Below are positions 45,879-53,811 of a stretch of 64,000 bases of DNA, one piece after another. The stretch comes from an uncultured Clostridia bacterium (lineage in GTDB: Bacteria > Bacillota > Clostridia > Oscillospirales > Ruminococcaceae). The stretch's first letter is position 1; each line of letters begins with the position of its first letter. The position numbers and the translations under genes are program-made. The DNA lies in NCBI GenBank assembly GCA_947168885.1, contig CAMVNQ010000004.1, positions 124,001-188,000 of the forward strand, given 5' to 3'. The notes under the pieces were generated by a model. It ran no database searches. It saw nothing but the letters and a program-made list of their open reading frames with translations, and had not been told where the DNA came from.

Positions 45879-46146
45879 ATGAAAAACTACCGCGGTAAGC
45901 ACAGGAAACGGGATAAGGCTGAACCGGAGCAGGGTAGAGGGCGCGGAAAAATATATCATATATGTCTCGGAAAATGACGGAAAGACCTACCGTAAACTCG
46001 GAAGGCTGAATGCCGACAAAACGACCTGTTCTCTGCGGCTCCCTCCTGACAGGAACCTGCTGTTTCGCATACGGTCTTACAAACCTGTCGGCGGAAGGAA
46101 GTATTACAGCGATTTTTCAGATGAAGCCGTTGTAGAAATTAGCTAA
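45879..46146 (+). pseudogene. Frameshifted fibronectin type III fragment
   Basis: From 45883 to 46146 one frame encodes 87 residues with a clear FN3 pattern: STGNGIRLNRSRVEGAEKY, IIYVSENDGKTYRKLG, and FRIRSYKPVGGRKYYSDFS. This frame has no start codon and a TGA directly before it. An ATG at 45879 lies in another frame and gives only 32 codons. The two frames join if one A is removed from the A run after that ATG (ATGAAAAAC). So it is either a pseudogene with a 1-base insertion or a sequencing slip. The ribosome binding site is weak. It resembles the FN3 units of the genes at 61467 and 62418. Confidence 0.6.
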
Positions 46147-46219
46147 ATATCCGATCATTTAAGTTACCGATAAGGTCAAATAACGCAACACCTGACTCAA
46201 AGTTTGTGCAAAATACCTA

Positions 46220-46248
46220 TTGACCGGAATTAGAGGTTATTATATAAT
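46220..46248 (+). promoter_or_regulatory. Promoter of the SPDTG surface protein
   Basis: TTGACC (46220-46225), a 17-base spacer and TATAAT (46243-46248). The ~48-base leader ends in AAGGAGG 10 bases before the ATG. The strong promoter, strong ribosome binding site and good terminator suggest high expression. Confidence 0.85.
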
Positions 46249-46303
46249 ATATTATAGGTAAAAAGGTATATGATGCCTTTCACATTAAGGAGGATATTTT
46301 ATT

Positions 46304-47164
46304 ATGAACTTTAAAAAATCTATTGCAGCTATCGCAGCAACAGCTATCACAGCAGCTTCTCTCTCCGCTGTAGCAAGCGCTGAGCTTACTCTCGACGGTG
46401 CAAAACAGGACGCTAACGGTATGGATATCGTTTGTGCAAACGCTAACGCTTGGATGCCTATTGCTTACAACAATGGCGAGCGCAACGAGACTGTTCTCGC
46501 AGATAAGAACAAGGCTATCGTTGACAACGGTATCGACTGGACACAGGTAAAGTCCGTTGAAGTACAGTTCCACGTTGTTGAAGGCACGGAAGAAGAATGG
46601 GATGCTGAAAACTGCATGGGCGGCGCTATCGTTGTATCGAGTAACGCTAACGGCGACAGCTCTCACAACTGGCCGGCAAAGGAATTCTACGGCGTAAATG
46701 ATGAAGATCTCGAATTCACAGCAGCTCCCGAAAAAGAGCTCCAGGCTAATAAGGTAAGCGCTTATACATATAAGATCGTTTGCCCTGTAGATGATACAAA
46801 CTCTGTTGTTCCGAACGCACAGATGGTTCAGATCGCTGTTCAGGATTACGCAAACGCAGTTTGGTGGCAGTGTGCTATTGAGTACATGGCTGTCAAGGAT
46901 GCAAGCGGCAACGCTCTCTTCGTTTGGACCGGTGCAGCTCCCAGAGCTGACTACACAGGTGCCGCAGCTCCTACAGCAGCTTCCGCTTCCGCTCCCGCAG
47001 CAGCAGAAGAAGATACAGCTCCCGCTACCGTAACAGGCAATGTTGACGCAGCTACAGATTCCAGCAAGGGTTCTCCTGACACAGGTATTGCTGACGTAGC
47101 AGCAGTTGCAGGTGTCGCAGTTCTCGCAGCAGGCGCTTTCGTAGTTGCTAAGAAGAGAAAGTAA
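46304..47164 (+). CDS. Secreted protein with SPDTG sortase-like tail
   Basis: The 286-residue protein has a signal peptide (MNFKKSIAAIAATAITAASL, likely cut after AVASA, residue 26) and a ~190-residue domain rich in Asp, Asn and Trp with beta character. An Ala/Pro linker (about 220-245) leads to a C-terminal sorting-like tail: S257-P-D-T-G261, a hydrophobic helix and KKRK. Anchoring by a sortase, or simply by membrane retention, is likely. Codon use favours GCT, GCA and AAC more than its neighbours, as in highly expressed genes. I do not recognise the main domain; it could bind carbohydrate. It is monocistronic. Confidence 0.75.
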   Translation: MNFKKSIAAIAATAITAASLSAVASAELTLDGAKQDANGMDIVCANANAWMPIAYNNGERNETVLADKNKAIVDNGIDWTQVKSVEVQFHVVEGTEEEWDAENCMGGAIVVSSNANGDSSHNWPAKEFYGVNDEDLEFTAAPEKELQANKVSAYTYKIVCPVDDTNSVVPNAQMVQIAVQDYANAVWWQCAIEYMAVKDASGNALFVWTGAAPRADYTGAAAPTAASASAPAAAEEDTAPATVTGNVDAATDSSKGSPDTGIADVAAVAGVAVLAAGAFVVAKKRK

Positions 47165-47184
47165 GATCTCACGATATAACAGAT

Positions 47185-47218
47185 ATATCCCCCGTCAGAA
47201 GACGGGGGATATTCTTTT
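47185..47218. terminator. Bidirectional terminator
   Basis: ATATCCCCCGTC (47185-47196) pairs with GACGGGGGATAT (47201-47212), followed by TCTTTT. It lies between the surface protein gene and the convergent amidohydrolase gene. Confidence 0.88.
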
Positions 47219-47232
47219 CGGATATACAATCG

Positions 47233-48030
47233 TCATAATTCAAGGCCGAGCAGTTCTATCGCGTTTCCGCTGAATATCATGTCCTTTTCGGAAGCGGGAA
47301 TGTCGAGCTCTTCAACGAGCTTTATCTCCTCGGCAGGATCACTCCAAGGAAGATCGCTCGCGAATAAGATTCGGTCGGTGCCGTGCTTCTTTACGATCTC
47401 GGCAAAAAGAGCGCGGTCTATATCCGCCGCAACAAACGCGGTGTCGAACCACACGTTGCGAAGGCCGACAGCATAGCGCAAAACGTGCTCCCACTGATAA
47501 TTCCCGCCCATGTGCGCGCCGATAAACCGCATTTTCGGATATTTTTCGGATAGCTCTTTAAGGTCGCAGGGCATAGCGCGATGCACAAGGGGCGATACGG
47601 GATCATACCCCATGTGAAATACGACCGGAAGCCCGAGTTCCTCACAGCGCTTATATATCCTGTGACAGTGCTCATCAAAAATGAACACGCCCTGATAGTC
47701 GTTGTGAAGCTTGATGCCTTTGAATCCCATAGATTTTATACGGTCGAGCTCATCGAGTGCATCATCAGCATAGGGATGGACTGTACCGAACGGAATAATG
47801 CTTCCGCCTCTGACCTCATTGACCCAGTTGTTTATCGTAGTCTGCTGGGTAGGTTTGGTCGCTATAGGAAGCAATACACCATAGTCGATGCCCGATCTTG
47901 CAAGCAATTCCCGTGCGCCCTTTATCGTTCCGTCGGTATAGCACGGGCAGTCTGCGGTCTCGGAAAGTTTCTTGACAACACGTTCCGCGAGCGAATCCGT
48001 GTACGCATGAATGTGCGTATCTATTTTCAT
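47233..48030 (-). CDS. TIM-barrel amidohydrolase (amidohydrolase-2 type)
   Basis: The 265-residue protein starts MKIDTHIHAY with the HxH metal motif, has GFKGIKLHNDYQGV, PVVFHMGYD, FIGAHMGGNYQWE and the C-terminal RILFASDLPWSDP metal Asp. This is the amidohydrolase-2 layout shared by uronate-isomerase-like and decarboxylase enzymes. The substrate cannot be told from sequence alone. It appears to be a single-gene unit on the minus strand, ending at the bidirectional terminator. Confidence 0.85.
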   Translation of the reverse strand: MKIDTHIHAYTDSLAERVVKKLSETADCPCYTDGTIKGARELLARSGIDYGVLLPIATKPTQQTTINNWVNEVRGGSIIPFGTVHPYADDALDELDRIKSMGFKGIKLHNDYQGVFIFDEHCHRIYKRCEELGLPVVFHMGYDPVSPLVHRAMPCDLKELSEKYPKMRFIGAHMGGNYQWEHVLRYAVGLRNVWFDTAFVAADIDRALFAEIVKKHGTDRILFASDLPWSDPAEEIKLVEELDIPASEKDMIFSGNAIELLGLEL

Positions 48031-48060
48031 TTTTGTTGTCTCCTGAATTTGTATTATCTC

Positions 48061-48092
48061 AAAAATCTGTCCCTGCCTTTTGGCAGGGACTT
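48061..48092 (-). terminator. Terminator of the flagellar operon
   Basis: On the minus strand GTCCCTGCC (48090-48082) pairs with GGCAGGGAC (48077-48069) around AAAA, then AGATTTTTGAG. It lies ~60 bases past the last flagellar gene. Confidence 0.8.
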
Positions 48093-48150
48093 TCTTGTCT
48101 ATATGCGGAAAACCCGGACTCTTTTGAAAAATAGGCTGCTATGTGTTGCA

Positions 48151-48639
48151 TTACAGTCGTCCGTCAAACGAACCGCCGGAGCCGCCGAAGCCGGAGCCGA
48201 TAGCGGAATAGACACTCGTCTTTTTCCTGTCGGCGTTTACGTTCTCAAGCTCGGAGCGAAGCTCCTTAACGCGCGCGTCAACACGCACTGATGCCTGTTT
48301 TTCCTTGTCGCCGACAGTGATATACGCAGAATGGAGCTTCACCGCGGCTTTGTGTATCTCGCGGAGCTCCGCCGAAAGCCCGAGGGGCACCCGATTCCCG
48401 CTTATCATACGGTGAACAAGGTCGTTCTCCTGCTCTGAACAGTCACCGCAGAGAATATCGATCTCCCTGCGGCATCTGCCTATTTCGTCAATAATTGCAG
48501 CGCGCCTGCGGACAATTTCCTCAAGCGTCTCGTCAATATCGGTGTTGATGATGTCAGAGGTGGCAGCGCTGTATTTTTCGGTCAGAGCCGTCATCTCATT
48601 GAACAGATCCACGATCTTTATCTTGATATCATCGGTCAT
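48151..48639 (-). CDS. FliT-like flagellar chaperone candidate
   Basis: The 162-residue protein is predicted helical (LFNEMTALTEKYSAATSDI, ETLEEIVRRRAAIIDEIG) with a Gly-rich C-terminal end (SGFGGSGGSFDGRL). It is the last gene of the flagellar operon, 9 bases after fliS. In many bacteria fliD and fliS are followed by fliT, the export chaperone of the cap protein FliD. Position and helical make-up support a FliT-like role, but I see no decisive motif. Confidence 0.55.
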   Translation of the reverse strand: MTDDIKIKIVDLFNEMTALTEKYSAATSDIINTDIDETLEEIVRRRAAIIDEIGRCRREIDILCGDCSEQENDLVHRMISGNRVPLGLSAELREIHKAAVKLHSAYITVGDKEKQASVRVDARVKELRSELENVNADRKKTSVYSAIGSGFGGSGGSFDGRL

Positions 48640-48648
48640 GCGATCACC

Positions 48649-49020
48649 TTATACTTTCGGCATTGCCGCTACCTGTGCAAATGCGTCACGAAGATCAGCG
48701 AACATCGGAAGCAGCTCCTTGATTATCTTGATGTCCTTCTTCATGTTTGCCTGTATGAGCTGTCTGTTAAAGAAGTCATACAGCGCGTCAAGGTCTTTCG
48801 ACATTGGTATGCTCATATCGAGAACCGAACGCAGCGCGTTCACAATGTCCTGAGTCTTCTGGAGTGACTTGTTCGCGCCGGCATAATTCTTCTCTCCGAT
48901 CGCGATTATAGCGAGGTTCATCTGCTTTTCCGCCTCGTCATAAAGCTTTACGACGATCTCCATAGGTGTAAGAGTCTGGAGAGACTGCTTCTTGTATTCG
49001 GAATATGCATTAGCCGCCAT
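48649..49020 (-). CDS. fliS: Flagellin export chaperone FliS
   Basis: The 123-residue protein starts NAYSEYKKQSLQTLTPMEIVVKLYDEA, the FliS pattern (Y at ~6 and LTPxELVxxLYDxA), and continues as a four-helix bundle. FliS caps the C-terminus of cytoplasmic flagellin; in Firmicutes it also assists FliW. It follows fliD by ~110 bases that include a hairpin. Confidence 0.94.
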   Translation of the reverse strand: MAANAYSEYKKQSLQTLTPMEIVVKLYDEAEKQMNLAIIAIGEKNYAGANKSLQKTQDIVNALRSVLDMSIPMSKDLDALYDFFNRQLIQANMKKDIKIIKELLPMFADLRDAFAQVAAMPKV

Positions 49021-49090
49021 AAACGGTACCTTCCTTTTTCTCTATATATACAGCCGCTCTGCGTTATACTGCGTGCGGCCTGCATTTTTT

Positions 49091-49117
49091 CATTCCCCCG
49101 CCCGAAACGGGGGAATG
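49091..49117. other. Stem-loop between fliD and fliS
   Basis: A 10-bp stem, CATTCCCCCG / CGGGGGAATG, with a 7-base loop. In the operon's direction it is followed by an A run, not T, so it should not terminate. It may stabilise the fliD message or lower expression of fliS. Confidence 0.55.
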
Positions 49118-49130
49118 AATGTGAATTTTA

Positions 49131-52100
49131 TTACTGGAAATAAGACATGAACGATGCCTGCTGGCTGTTCATCGTGCCGAGCAGCGACTCCATGTTGGAA
49201 TATCTCTTCCATAGTCTGTTCTGCTCGTTCTCATAACGCTTATTAAGAGATGCGACTTTTTCCTTTGTTCTCTTGATAGCGCTATAAATCTCGTTGTCCT
49301 TTGCGGACGAGCCTGTTGCAAGACCCGCTTTTCTGATGAGAGTACCCTTGTCCTTACCGGTGGAACCGATACCGAGATCGAGCGCCTCGGAGAACTTCTT
49401 CATAATACCGTTCTCGCTGTCGGAGAAGAGCTTCTGAATATCGTCGAGATTGTTGTCGATCGCCTTGTCAAGAGCGTTTTCGTCGATAGCCGCAAACTTA
49501 CCGTGCTGATTGTAATCGGACATAGTCTTGAGACCCATTGACGAAAGCGAGAATACGTTTCCGTCGAGACCCTCAACACTTCCCATAAGTGCGGTACGAA
49601 GACCGGTCATTATGGTGGAAGTTATGCTGTCATGGTAGAGCAGGCCCTTTTTGGCTTTCTCCTCCCACTTCTCTTCCTGCTTCTCTGAGAGGTCAAGGTC
49701 TTCCTTATCCGCATCGGCAAGGAAGTAATAATCTTTCTCGGGCTTTTCGTCGAGATACTTGTAAACGTCCTCAATAAGCTGGTTATAATCCTTGACGAAG
49801 TCCTTTATGAGGTCTTTTATCGAGGATGTATCCTTGCCTATGGAAACGGTGTATTCAACGGGTTCTTCACCCGGAGCGGGTTCCTGTGCCTTGTTGGAGA
49901 TGGTGAACGTCGATCCGTCTACTTCAATGCTATTGGTGTCACTCTGATAGAGCTTGCCGTTGACATAGACTTCGAGGTTCTCGCCTGCGGTGAAATCGCC
50001 GCCGACGATACCGAGCTTGCTCATCAGGTCGCCGCCGCTGGTGTCCTCGATGTTCACTTCGCTCGCGAGACCGTATTTGTTCGATGTAACTGTGAACGCG
50101 TTGTCAAGGGACGAATATGTCATCTTGACACCCGCGGAAGAAGCGTTGATCTTCTTCATCATGTCGTTTACGGTCGTTTCACCGTCAAAGGAGAAGCTCT
50201 TGCCGTTTATCGTGAAGTTGTAGTTGCCGTCCTCGTCTGGTGTCGCTCCGATGTCGGAAAGCTTGGTAGAGTTGGTGATCTGTGTTATCGAGGTCGTCTC
50301 TGCCGCTTCCGCGTTTCCGAGAGTCTCCGCGCTGTTGGCGCTGTTCTTGCCGATAGTGATAGCAGTCTGGAGATAATCCTTCTGCGTGTTGCCCTCACCG
50401 TCGGTGGTCTCCTTATATGCCTTTATATCTGCCTTGTTGGTCGCCGCATCATAGTTCACCTCGAACTTCGTGCCGTCATCGAGCTCAAGGTTGCCTATGC
50501 TGTTCTTGAGAGCGGACTCGTTGAAGTGATCGATGATGTTGTCCTTGGAAAGGTCATATCCCGCCGTGCTTTCGTTGAATACGGACTTCTTGTACTGACC
50601 GAAAACATTGCTTTCGGATGCAGACCACATATCTTTGTCCAGCTTCCAACTATCCTTGTCAACCTGGTAAGTTTTGAATTCCTCTGCGGTCTTGAAATGT
50701 TCTTCAGATTCGGCGGCCGTAAGCTCCGCGCTTGCGTCCGAGTTTCCGGAAGCCCATTCGTACAGCCCTTGCGCTGTTTCTCCTTCAGCAAGGCCGGATT
50801 TGTAGGTCTGATACGCAGCCTTTGCTTCAGCGGACAGATTGCGCTCAGCATAAGCATTCTGATACTCTGTATATTTATCAGTATAATAAGCATCGTCGTA
50901 ATCGGTCTCGCCGTTGCCTGTACCGTCGTACTTATGTTCGAGCTTAGTGAGCTTTTCGGTAAAGTTGCTGTCGGTTTTTGCGTACTCGTAAGCGCTCTTC
51001 ATAGCAGGAACAGCGTCTTCGATGGCCTTCTTGTAGCTGTCGTTGTCCTGTGCCCACTCGTAGATGCCCTTCGCGTCGTCGCCCGCATCTGTCTTGTAAG
51101 TCTCATAAGCCGCTTTCGCCTCGGAAGACAGTGCGCTTTCGGCGAAACTGTCCTTATAAGCCGTATATGCGGTCTTCATGTCCTCGTCGGCTTCGACCCA
51201 TCTGCTGAGTCTGTTGTCTCTGTGTTCATCGAGCGCATCGCTGTAAAGCGCCTGCATATCGCTTTCAGAGGCATTCTCTTTCCAAGTTGTGAAAGCGTCA
51301 TATCTTACCGACTCTTTGTAATCGTCAGCGACCTGCTTGTAAAGAGCCTTCGCTTCAGAGAAACCATTAAGAATCTCAGAGAATTTCAGATTGAATTCTG
51401 CATCCGACCCAGACTCGCCGATTTCTTGCCTTGCAAGTTCTGTGGCTCTGTTACGTACGACAGTATCATCTACATTGAGGATCTCGCCTGTCGATGTATC
51501 GACCATGCCGAGATTAACGATCTCATCAAAATATTTCGGCTCTAACGTCTGGAACGATGTAGTCACGCTCTTGTCACCGACCTGGAAAGACACGGTATTT
51601 GTACCGGACTTCAGGTCTGCGCTCGAAAGGTCGATCGTATTGGTGCCGCTCATCTTTCCGATGCCGGACACGGTTATGCCCTTACCCGCACGGGAGACTA
51701 CCTGGCCGCTGTCGTCAACATATACCATACCCTCGTTGCCTGCGCTTCCGGCGGAGGAGTTGCTCTCGCCGAACGCTTCTTCAAGAGCGTCGTTCATGTT
51801 GTCACGTGTATCCTGCTGGCTGCTTCCGCCGCGGAACTTGATAGTCTTGGTCACGTCGCCGACGGAAACGGTCATACCGTATTCCTTGTCGTTTTCGAGC
51901 TGGCTAAGATCTATTCTTGCGTTGCCGCCTATGGACTTACCGGTAAGCTTTGCCTGCTTTGCGGTCTTGTTCACCGCGACCTTATAGTCGCCGGGGTTCG
52001 AATTTACTGTAGTCTCAACGGTTATTCCCGAAGCAAGCGTCTCGACATTCGCCGAATCATACACCTTCGAGGAATATTTATTCCACATTGAATTTCCCGA

Positions 52101-52319
52101 GATATACGAATCCTTGTTGAGTATATCGAAGTACTTGTTCTTTATGTTCTGCATCTTGGAGATGATGTCCCGGTACGCTTCCTGGGTCGCCTCATACTTG
52201 AGAACGTTACGTTCCTGTTTTGTGGCTTTTAGCTTTGTGTTAGCAGTAAGAGCGTTTATAATGGACTCGGTGTCGAGACCGGAGTTCATACCGCTCATTC
52301 TGATCATATCATTTGCCAT
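49131..52319 (-). CDS. fliD: Flagellar filament cap protein FliD, enlarged
   Basis: The 1062-residue protein caps the growing filament. The N-terminus (MIRMSGMNSGLDTESIINAL) and C-terminal block (FAAIDENALDKAIDNNLDDIQKLF; NEQNRL-like coiled coil and final NSQQASFMSYFQ) are classical FliD; a flagellin-IN-type segment lies at about 700-760. The family is usually 400-700 residues. The excess is a central helical Ala/Tyr/Lys/Glu-rich region (~300-560) with two repeat units, SSEAKAAYETYKTDAGDD (~397-430) and LSAEAKAAYQTYKSG (~493-526), a ~96-residue period. This surface-exposed region would stick out from the cap. AAAGGA precedes the ATG. Confidence 0.93.
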   Translation of the reverse strand: MANDMIRMSGMNSGLDTESIINALTANTKLKATKQERNVLKYEATQEAYRDIISKMQNIKNKYFDILNKDSYISGNSMWNKYSSKVYDSANVETLASGITVETTVNSNPGDYKVAVNKTAKQAKLTGKSIGGNARIDLSQLENDKEYGMTVSVGDVTKTIKFRGGSSQQDTRDNMNDALEEAFGESNSSAGSAGNEGMVYVDDSGQVVSRAGKGITVSGIGKMSGTNTIDLSSADLKSGTNTVSFQVGDKSVTTSFQTLEPKYFDEIVNLGMVDTSTGEILNVDDTVVRNRATELARQEIGESGSDAEFNLKFSEILNGFSEAKALYKQVADDYKESVRYDAFTTWKENASESDMQALYSDALDEHRDNRLSRWVEADEDMKTAYTAYKDSFAESALSSEAKAAYETYKTDAGDDAKGIYEWAQDNDSYKKAIEDAVPAMKSAYEYAKTDSNFTEKLTKLEHKYDGTGNGETDYDDAYYTDKYTEYQNAYAERNLSAEAKAAYQTYKSGLAEGETAQGLYEWASGNSDASAELTAAESEEHFKTAEEFKTYQVDKDSWKLDKDMWSASESNVFGQYKKSVFNESTAGYDLSKDNIIDHFNESALKNSIGNLELDDGTKFEVNYDAATNKADIKAYKETTDGEGNTQKDYLQTAITIGKNSANSAETLGNAEAAETTSITQITNSTKLSDIGATPDEDGNYNFTINGKSFSFDGETTVNDMMKKINASSAGVKMTYSSLDNAFTVTSNKYGLASEVNIEDTSGGDLMSKLGIVGGDFTAGENLEVYVNGKLYQSDTNSIEVDGSTFTISNKAQEPAPGEEPVEYTVSIGKDTSSIKDLIKDFVKDYNQLIEDVYKYLDEKPEKDYYFLADADKEDLDLSEKQEEKWEEKAKKGLLYHDSITSTIMTGLRTALMGSVEGLDGNVFSLSSMGLKTMSDYNQHGKFAAIDENALDKAIDNNLDDIQKLFSDSENGIMKKFSEALDLGIGSTGKDKGTLIRKAGLATGSSAKDNEIYSAIKRTKEKVASLNKRYENEQNRLWKRYSNMESLLGTMNSQQASFMSYFQ

Positions 52320-52375
52320 TTAAGATCAAATCCTTTCTGTATGTCAGGTCCTCCGATCCTTCGGAAGACCGCCGG

Positions 52376-52606
52376 TCACGGCTCTTTCTTGAATGTAAGC
52401 AGAGCGTCAATAGCATCCTTCGATACCGCCTTCGAGGAATCGACGTTGGTCTCCTGTGCGTGCAGAAGCTCATTTCGTATGATCTTCACGTCTTTCGGCG
52501 CCGAAATACCGAGCTTTACTCTGTCCTTGGCGACTTCAAGCACGGTGATCTCGATGTTGTCCGCGATTATAACGCTCTCTTCGGTCTTTCTTGTAACAAC
52601 GAGCAT
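52376..52606 (-). CDS. csrA: Carbon storage/flagellin translation regulator CsrA
   Basis: The 76-residue RNA-binding repressor starts MLVVTRKTEESVIIADNIEI and has VKLGISAPKDVKIIRNELL, the standard CsrA beta-dimer. In Firmicutes CsrA blocks translation of flagellin mRNA and is itself sequestered by FliW. Its ATG overlaps the fliW TGA by one base (TGATG), with GGAGGTGA inside fliW, so their levels are coupled. The C-terminal tail is a little longer than the usual ~60-70 residues. Confidence 0.96.
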   Translation of the reverse strand: MLVVTRKTEESVIIADNIEITVLEVAKDRVKLGISAPKDVKIIRNELLHAQETNVDSSKAVSKDAIDALLTFKKEP

Positions 52607-53046
52607 CACTTCACCTCCCGTGTGTCGTAAACGGGCATTCTGAAAGGATAGTCAAGTGGAAGTATCACTTGTATAGCCCTGCGGGCTGCCTTGTTGATAA
52701 CGATAGGCGATTTCATATTGACTGTGGTGTGCTTGTAATCAGCAGGCACTTTCGCGATAACGAGAGCGGTTGCGTCGTCGTCGCTCCCGAGACCGAGTAT
52801 GGATCTTTCGTTGTCCGCGAGGACTACCGTAAATCCGCCGTCTATAAGCACAGGGTTGAAAACGATGAAGCAGAGTGAAGGATCGTCGAGCGACTGGAGC
52901 CACATCGGATATACGCCCTCACCGAGAGGTGAAAGAAGCGCGAACCTCTTGTTGTCTTCAAAAGCATAAAGACCGTTCGGAAAATCGTAGATATCCTTTT
53001 CGTCAACTTCGATCGTGCCAAAATCCCTTGTTTCAATATTTATCAT
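52606..53046 (-). CDS. fliW: Flagellar assembly factor FliW
   Basis: The 146-residue protein starts at 53046 (MINIETRDFGTIEV), with AAAGGA upstream. It has IYDFPNGLYAFEDNKRFALL, LQSLDDPSLCFIVFNP and a PIVINKAARRAIQVIL block, all typical of FliW. FliW binds flagellin or CsrA and so couples flagellin secretion to translation. Its frame is open to 53070 but without a suitable ribosome binding site. Translation is coupled to csrA. Confidence 0.94.
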   Translation of the reverse strand: MINIETRDFGTIEVDEKDIYDFPNGLYAFEDNKRFALLSPLGEGVYPMWLQSLDDPSLCFIVFNPVLIDGGFTVVLADNERSILGLGSDDDATALVIAKVPADYKHTTVNMKSPIVINKAARRAIQVILPLDYPFRMPVYDTREVK

Positions 53047-53149
53047 TGTTCGTTTTCCTTTCGTTGACACGGAGCATAGGGAGCCTGCTCCCGCCCCGCT
53101 TATTTCCGGGCACGCGCTCTGCGTTCCCGTATCTGCCGGTCAAGGCATA

Positions 53150-53782
53150 TCAGCCGTGTACGTCTATCTTAGGTACATAATTGGGGTCTGACTGGGGAGG
53201 AACATATATCGGGTCACCGAGATATTCGATCTCTACCTTCGGAAGCTGGGTTATGTTGAACTCTACCTTTCCGGGTATGAACTCAAGAGGTACTATGCCT
53301 GCGTTATCCCAGTCTATATTGACATCTCCCGCATCGTAATTGATGTTGAGAACGCCGTCTTCAAATGTGACATCAGCGCCCTCCTTGGGAAGAAAGTCCA
53401 TTATTGTCTGGATCGTCTGTCCCGCCTTGTTGTTCTGAGCGGCTATCTCGGCGGGGGAAAATCCCCGTACGAGCTGATCGCCCTCATTGACTATCTTTGC
53501 GGTGCCCTGATATGCGATCGAGATACCGTCATCCGCGTTGCGCTTGATAAAATCGGCGTTGTTGTAATTCCCGAAACCGAGGCTCGAACGTGCCGCATAA
53601 GTGTCTATCTTGATCTTCGGCGGCTCGGAATGGATCTTCAGCTCGCCCTGATCGGTCTGGATATTCATTTTAAGCGTCTTGCCGGGGTCGTTTATCTTCG
53701 GGTTTGACAATTCGCCCTTGCGTATGTGCATCTCCACTTTTATCGGGATCGACGTAATGTTTAAGAGATTACTGTCAACCAT
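53150..53782 (-). CDS. YviE-like protein (DUF6470 type)
   Basis: The 210-residue beta-rich protein lies between flgL and fliW, exactly where Bacillus subtilis has yviE. It begins with LLNITSIPIKVEMHIRKGEL and contains LKIHSEPPKIKIDTYAARSSLGFGN, a pattern I recall from the YviE family. No signal peptide. Its role is unknown, presumably linked to hook-junction or filament assembly. The gap to fliW (~100 bases) has a GGGAG-CCT-GCTCCC hairpin-like sequence. Confidence 0.75.
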   Translation of the reverse strand: MVDSNLLNITSIPIKVEMHIRKGELSNPKINDPGKTLKMNIQTDQGELKIHSEPPKIKIDTYAARSSLGFGNYNNADFIKRNADDGISIAYQGTAKIVNEGDQLVRGFSPAEIAAQNNKAGQTIQTIMDFLPKEGADVTFEDGVLNINYDAGDVNIDWDNAGIVPLEFIPGKVEFNITQLPKVEIEYLGDPIYVPPQSDPNYVPKIDVHG

Positions 53783-53811
53783 TGCTGATCAGCTCCTTTC
53801 ATTATAATATA

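Noticed and set aside
45879-45977. Independent 32-codon gene after the atp operon
   Set aside because: It overlaps the FN3 frame and is better explained as the start of the frameshifted FN3 gene.
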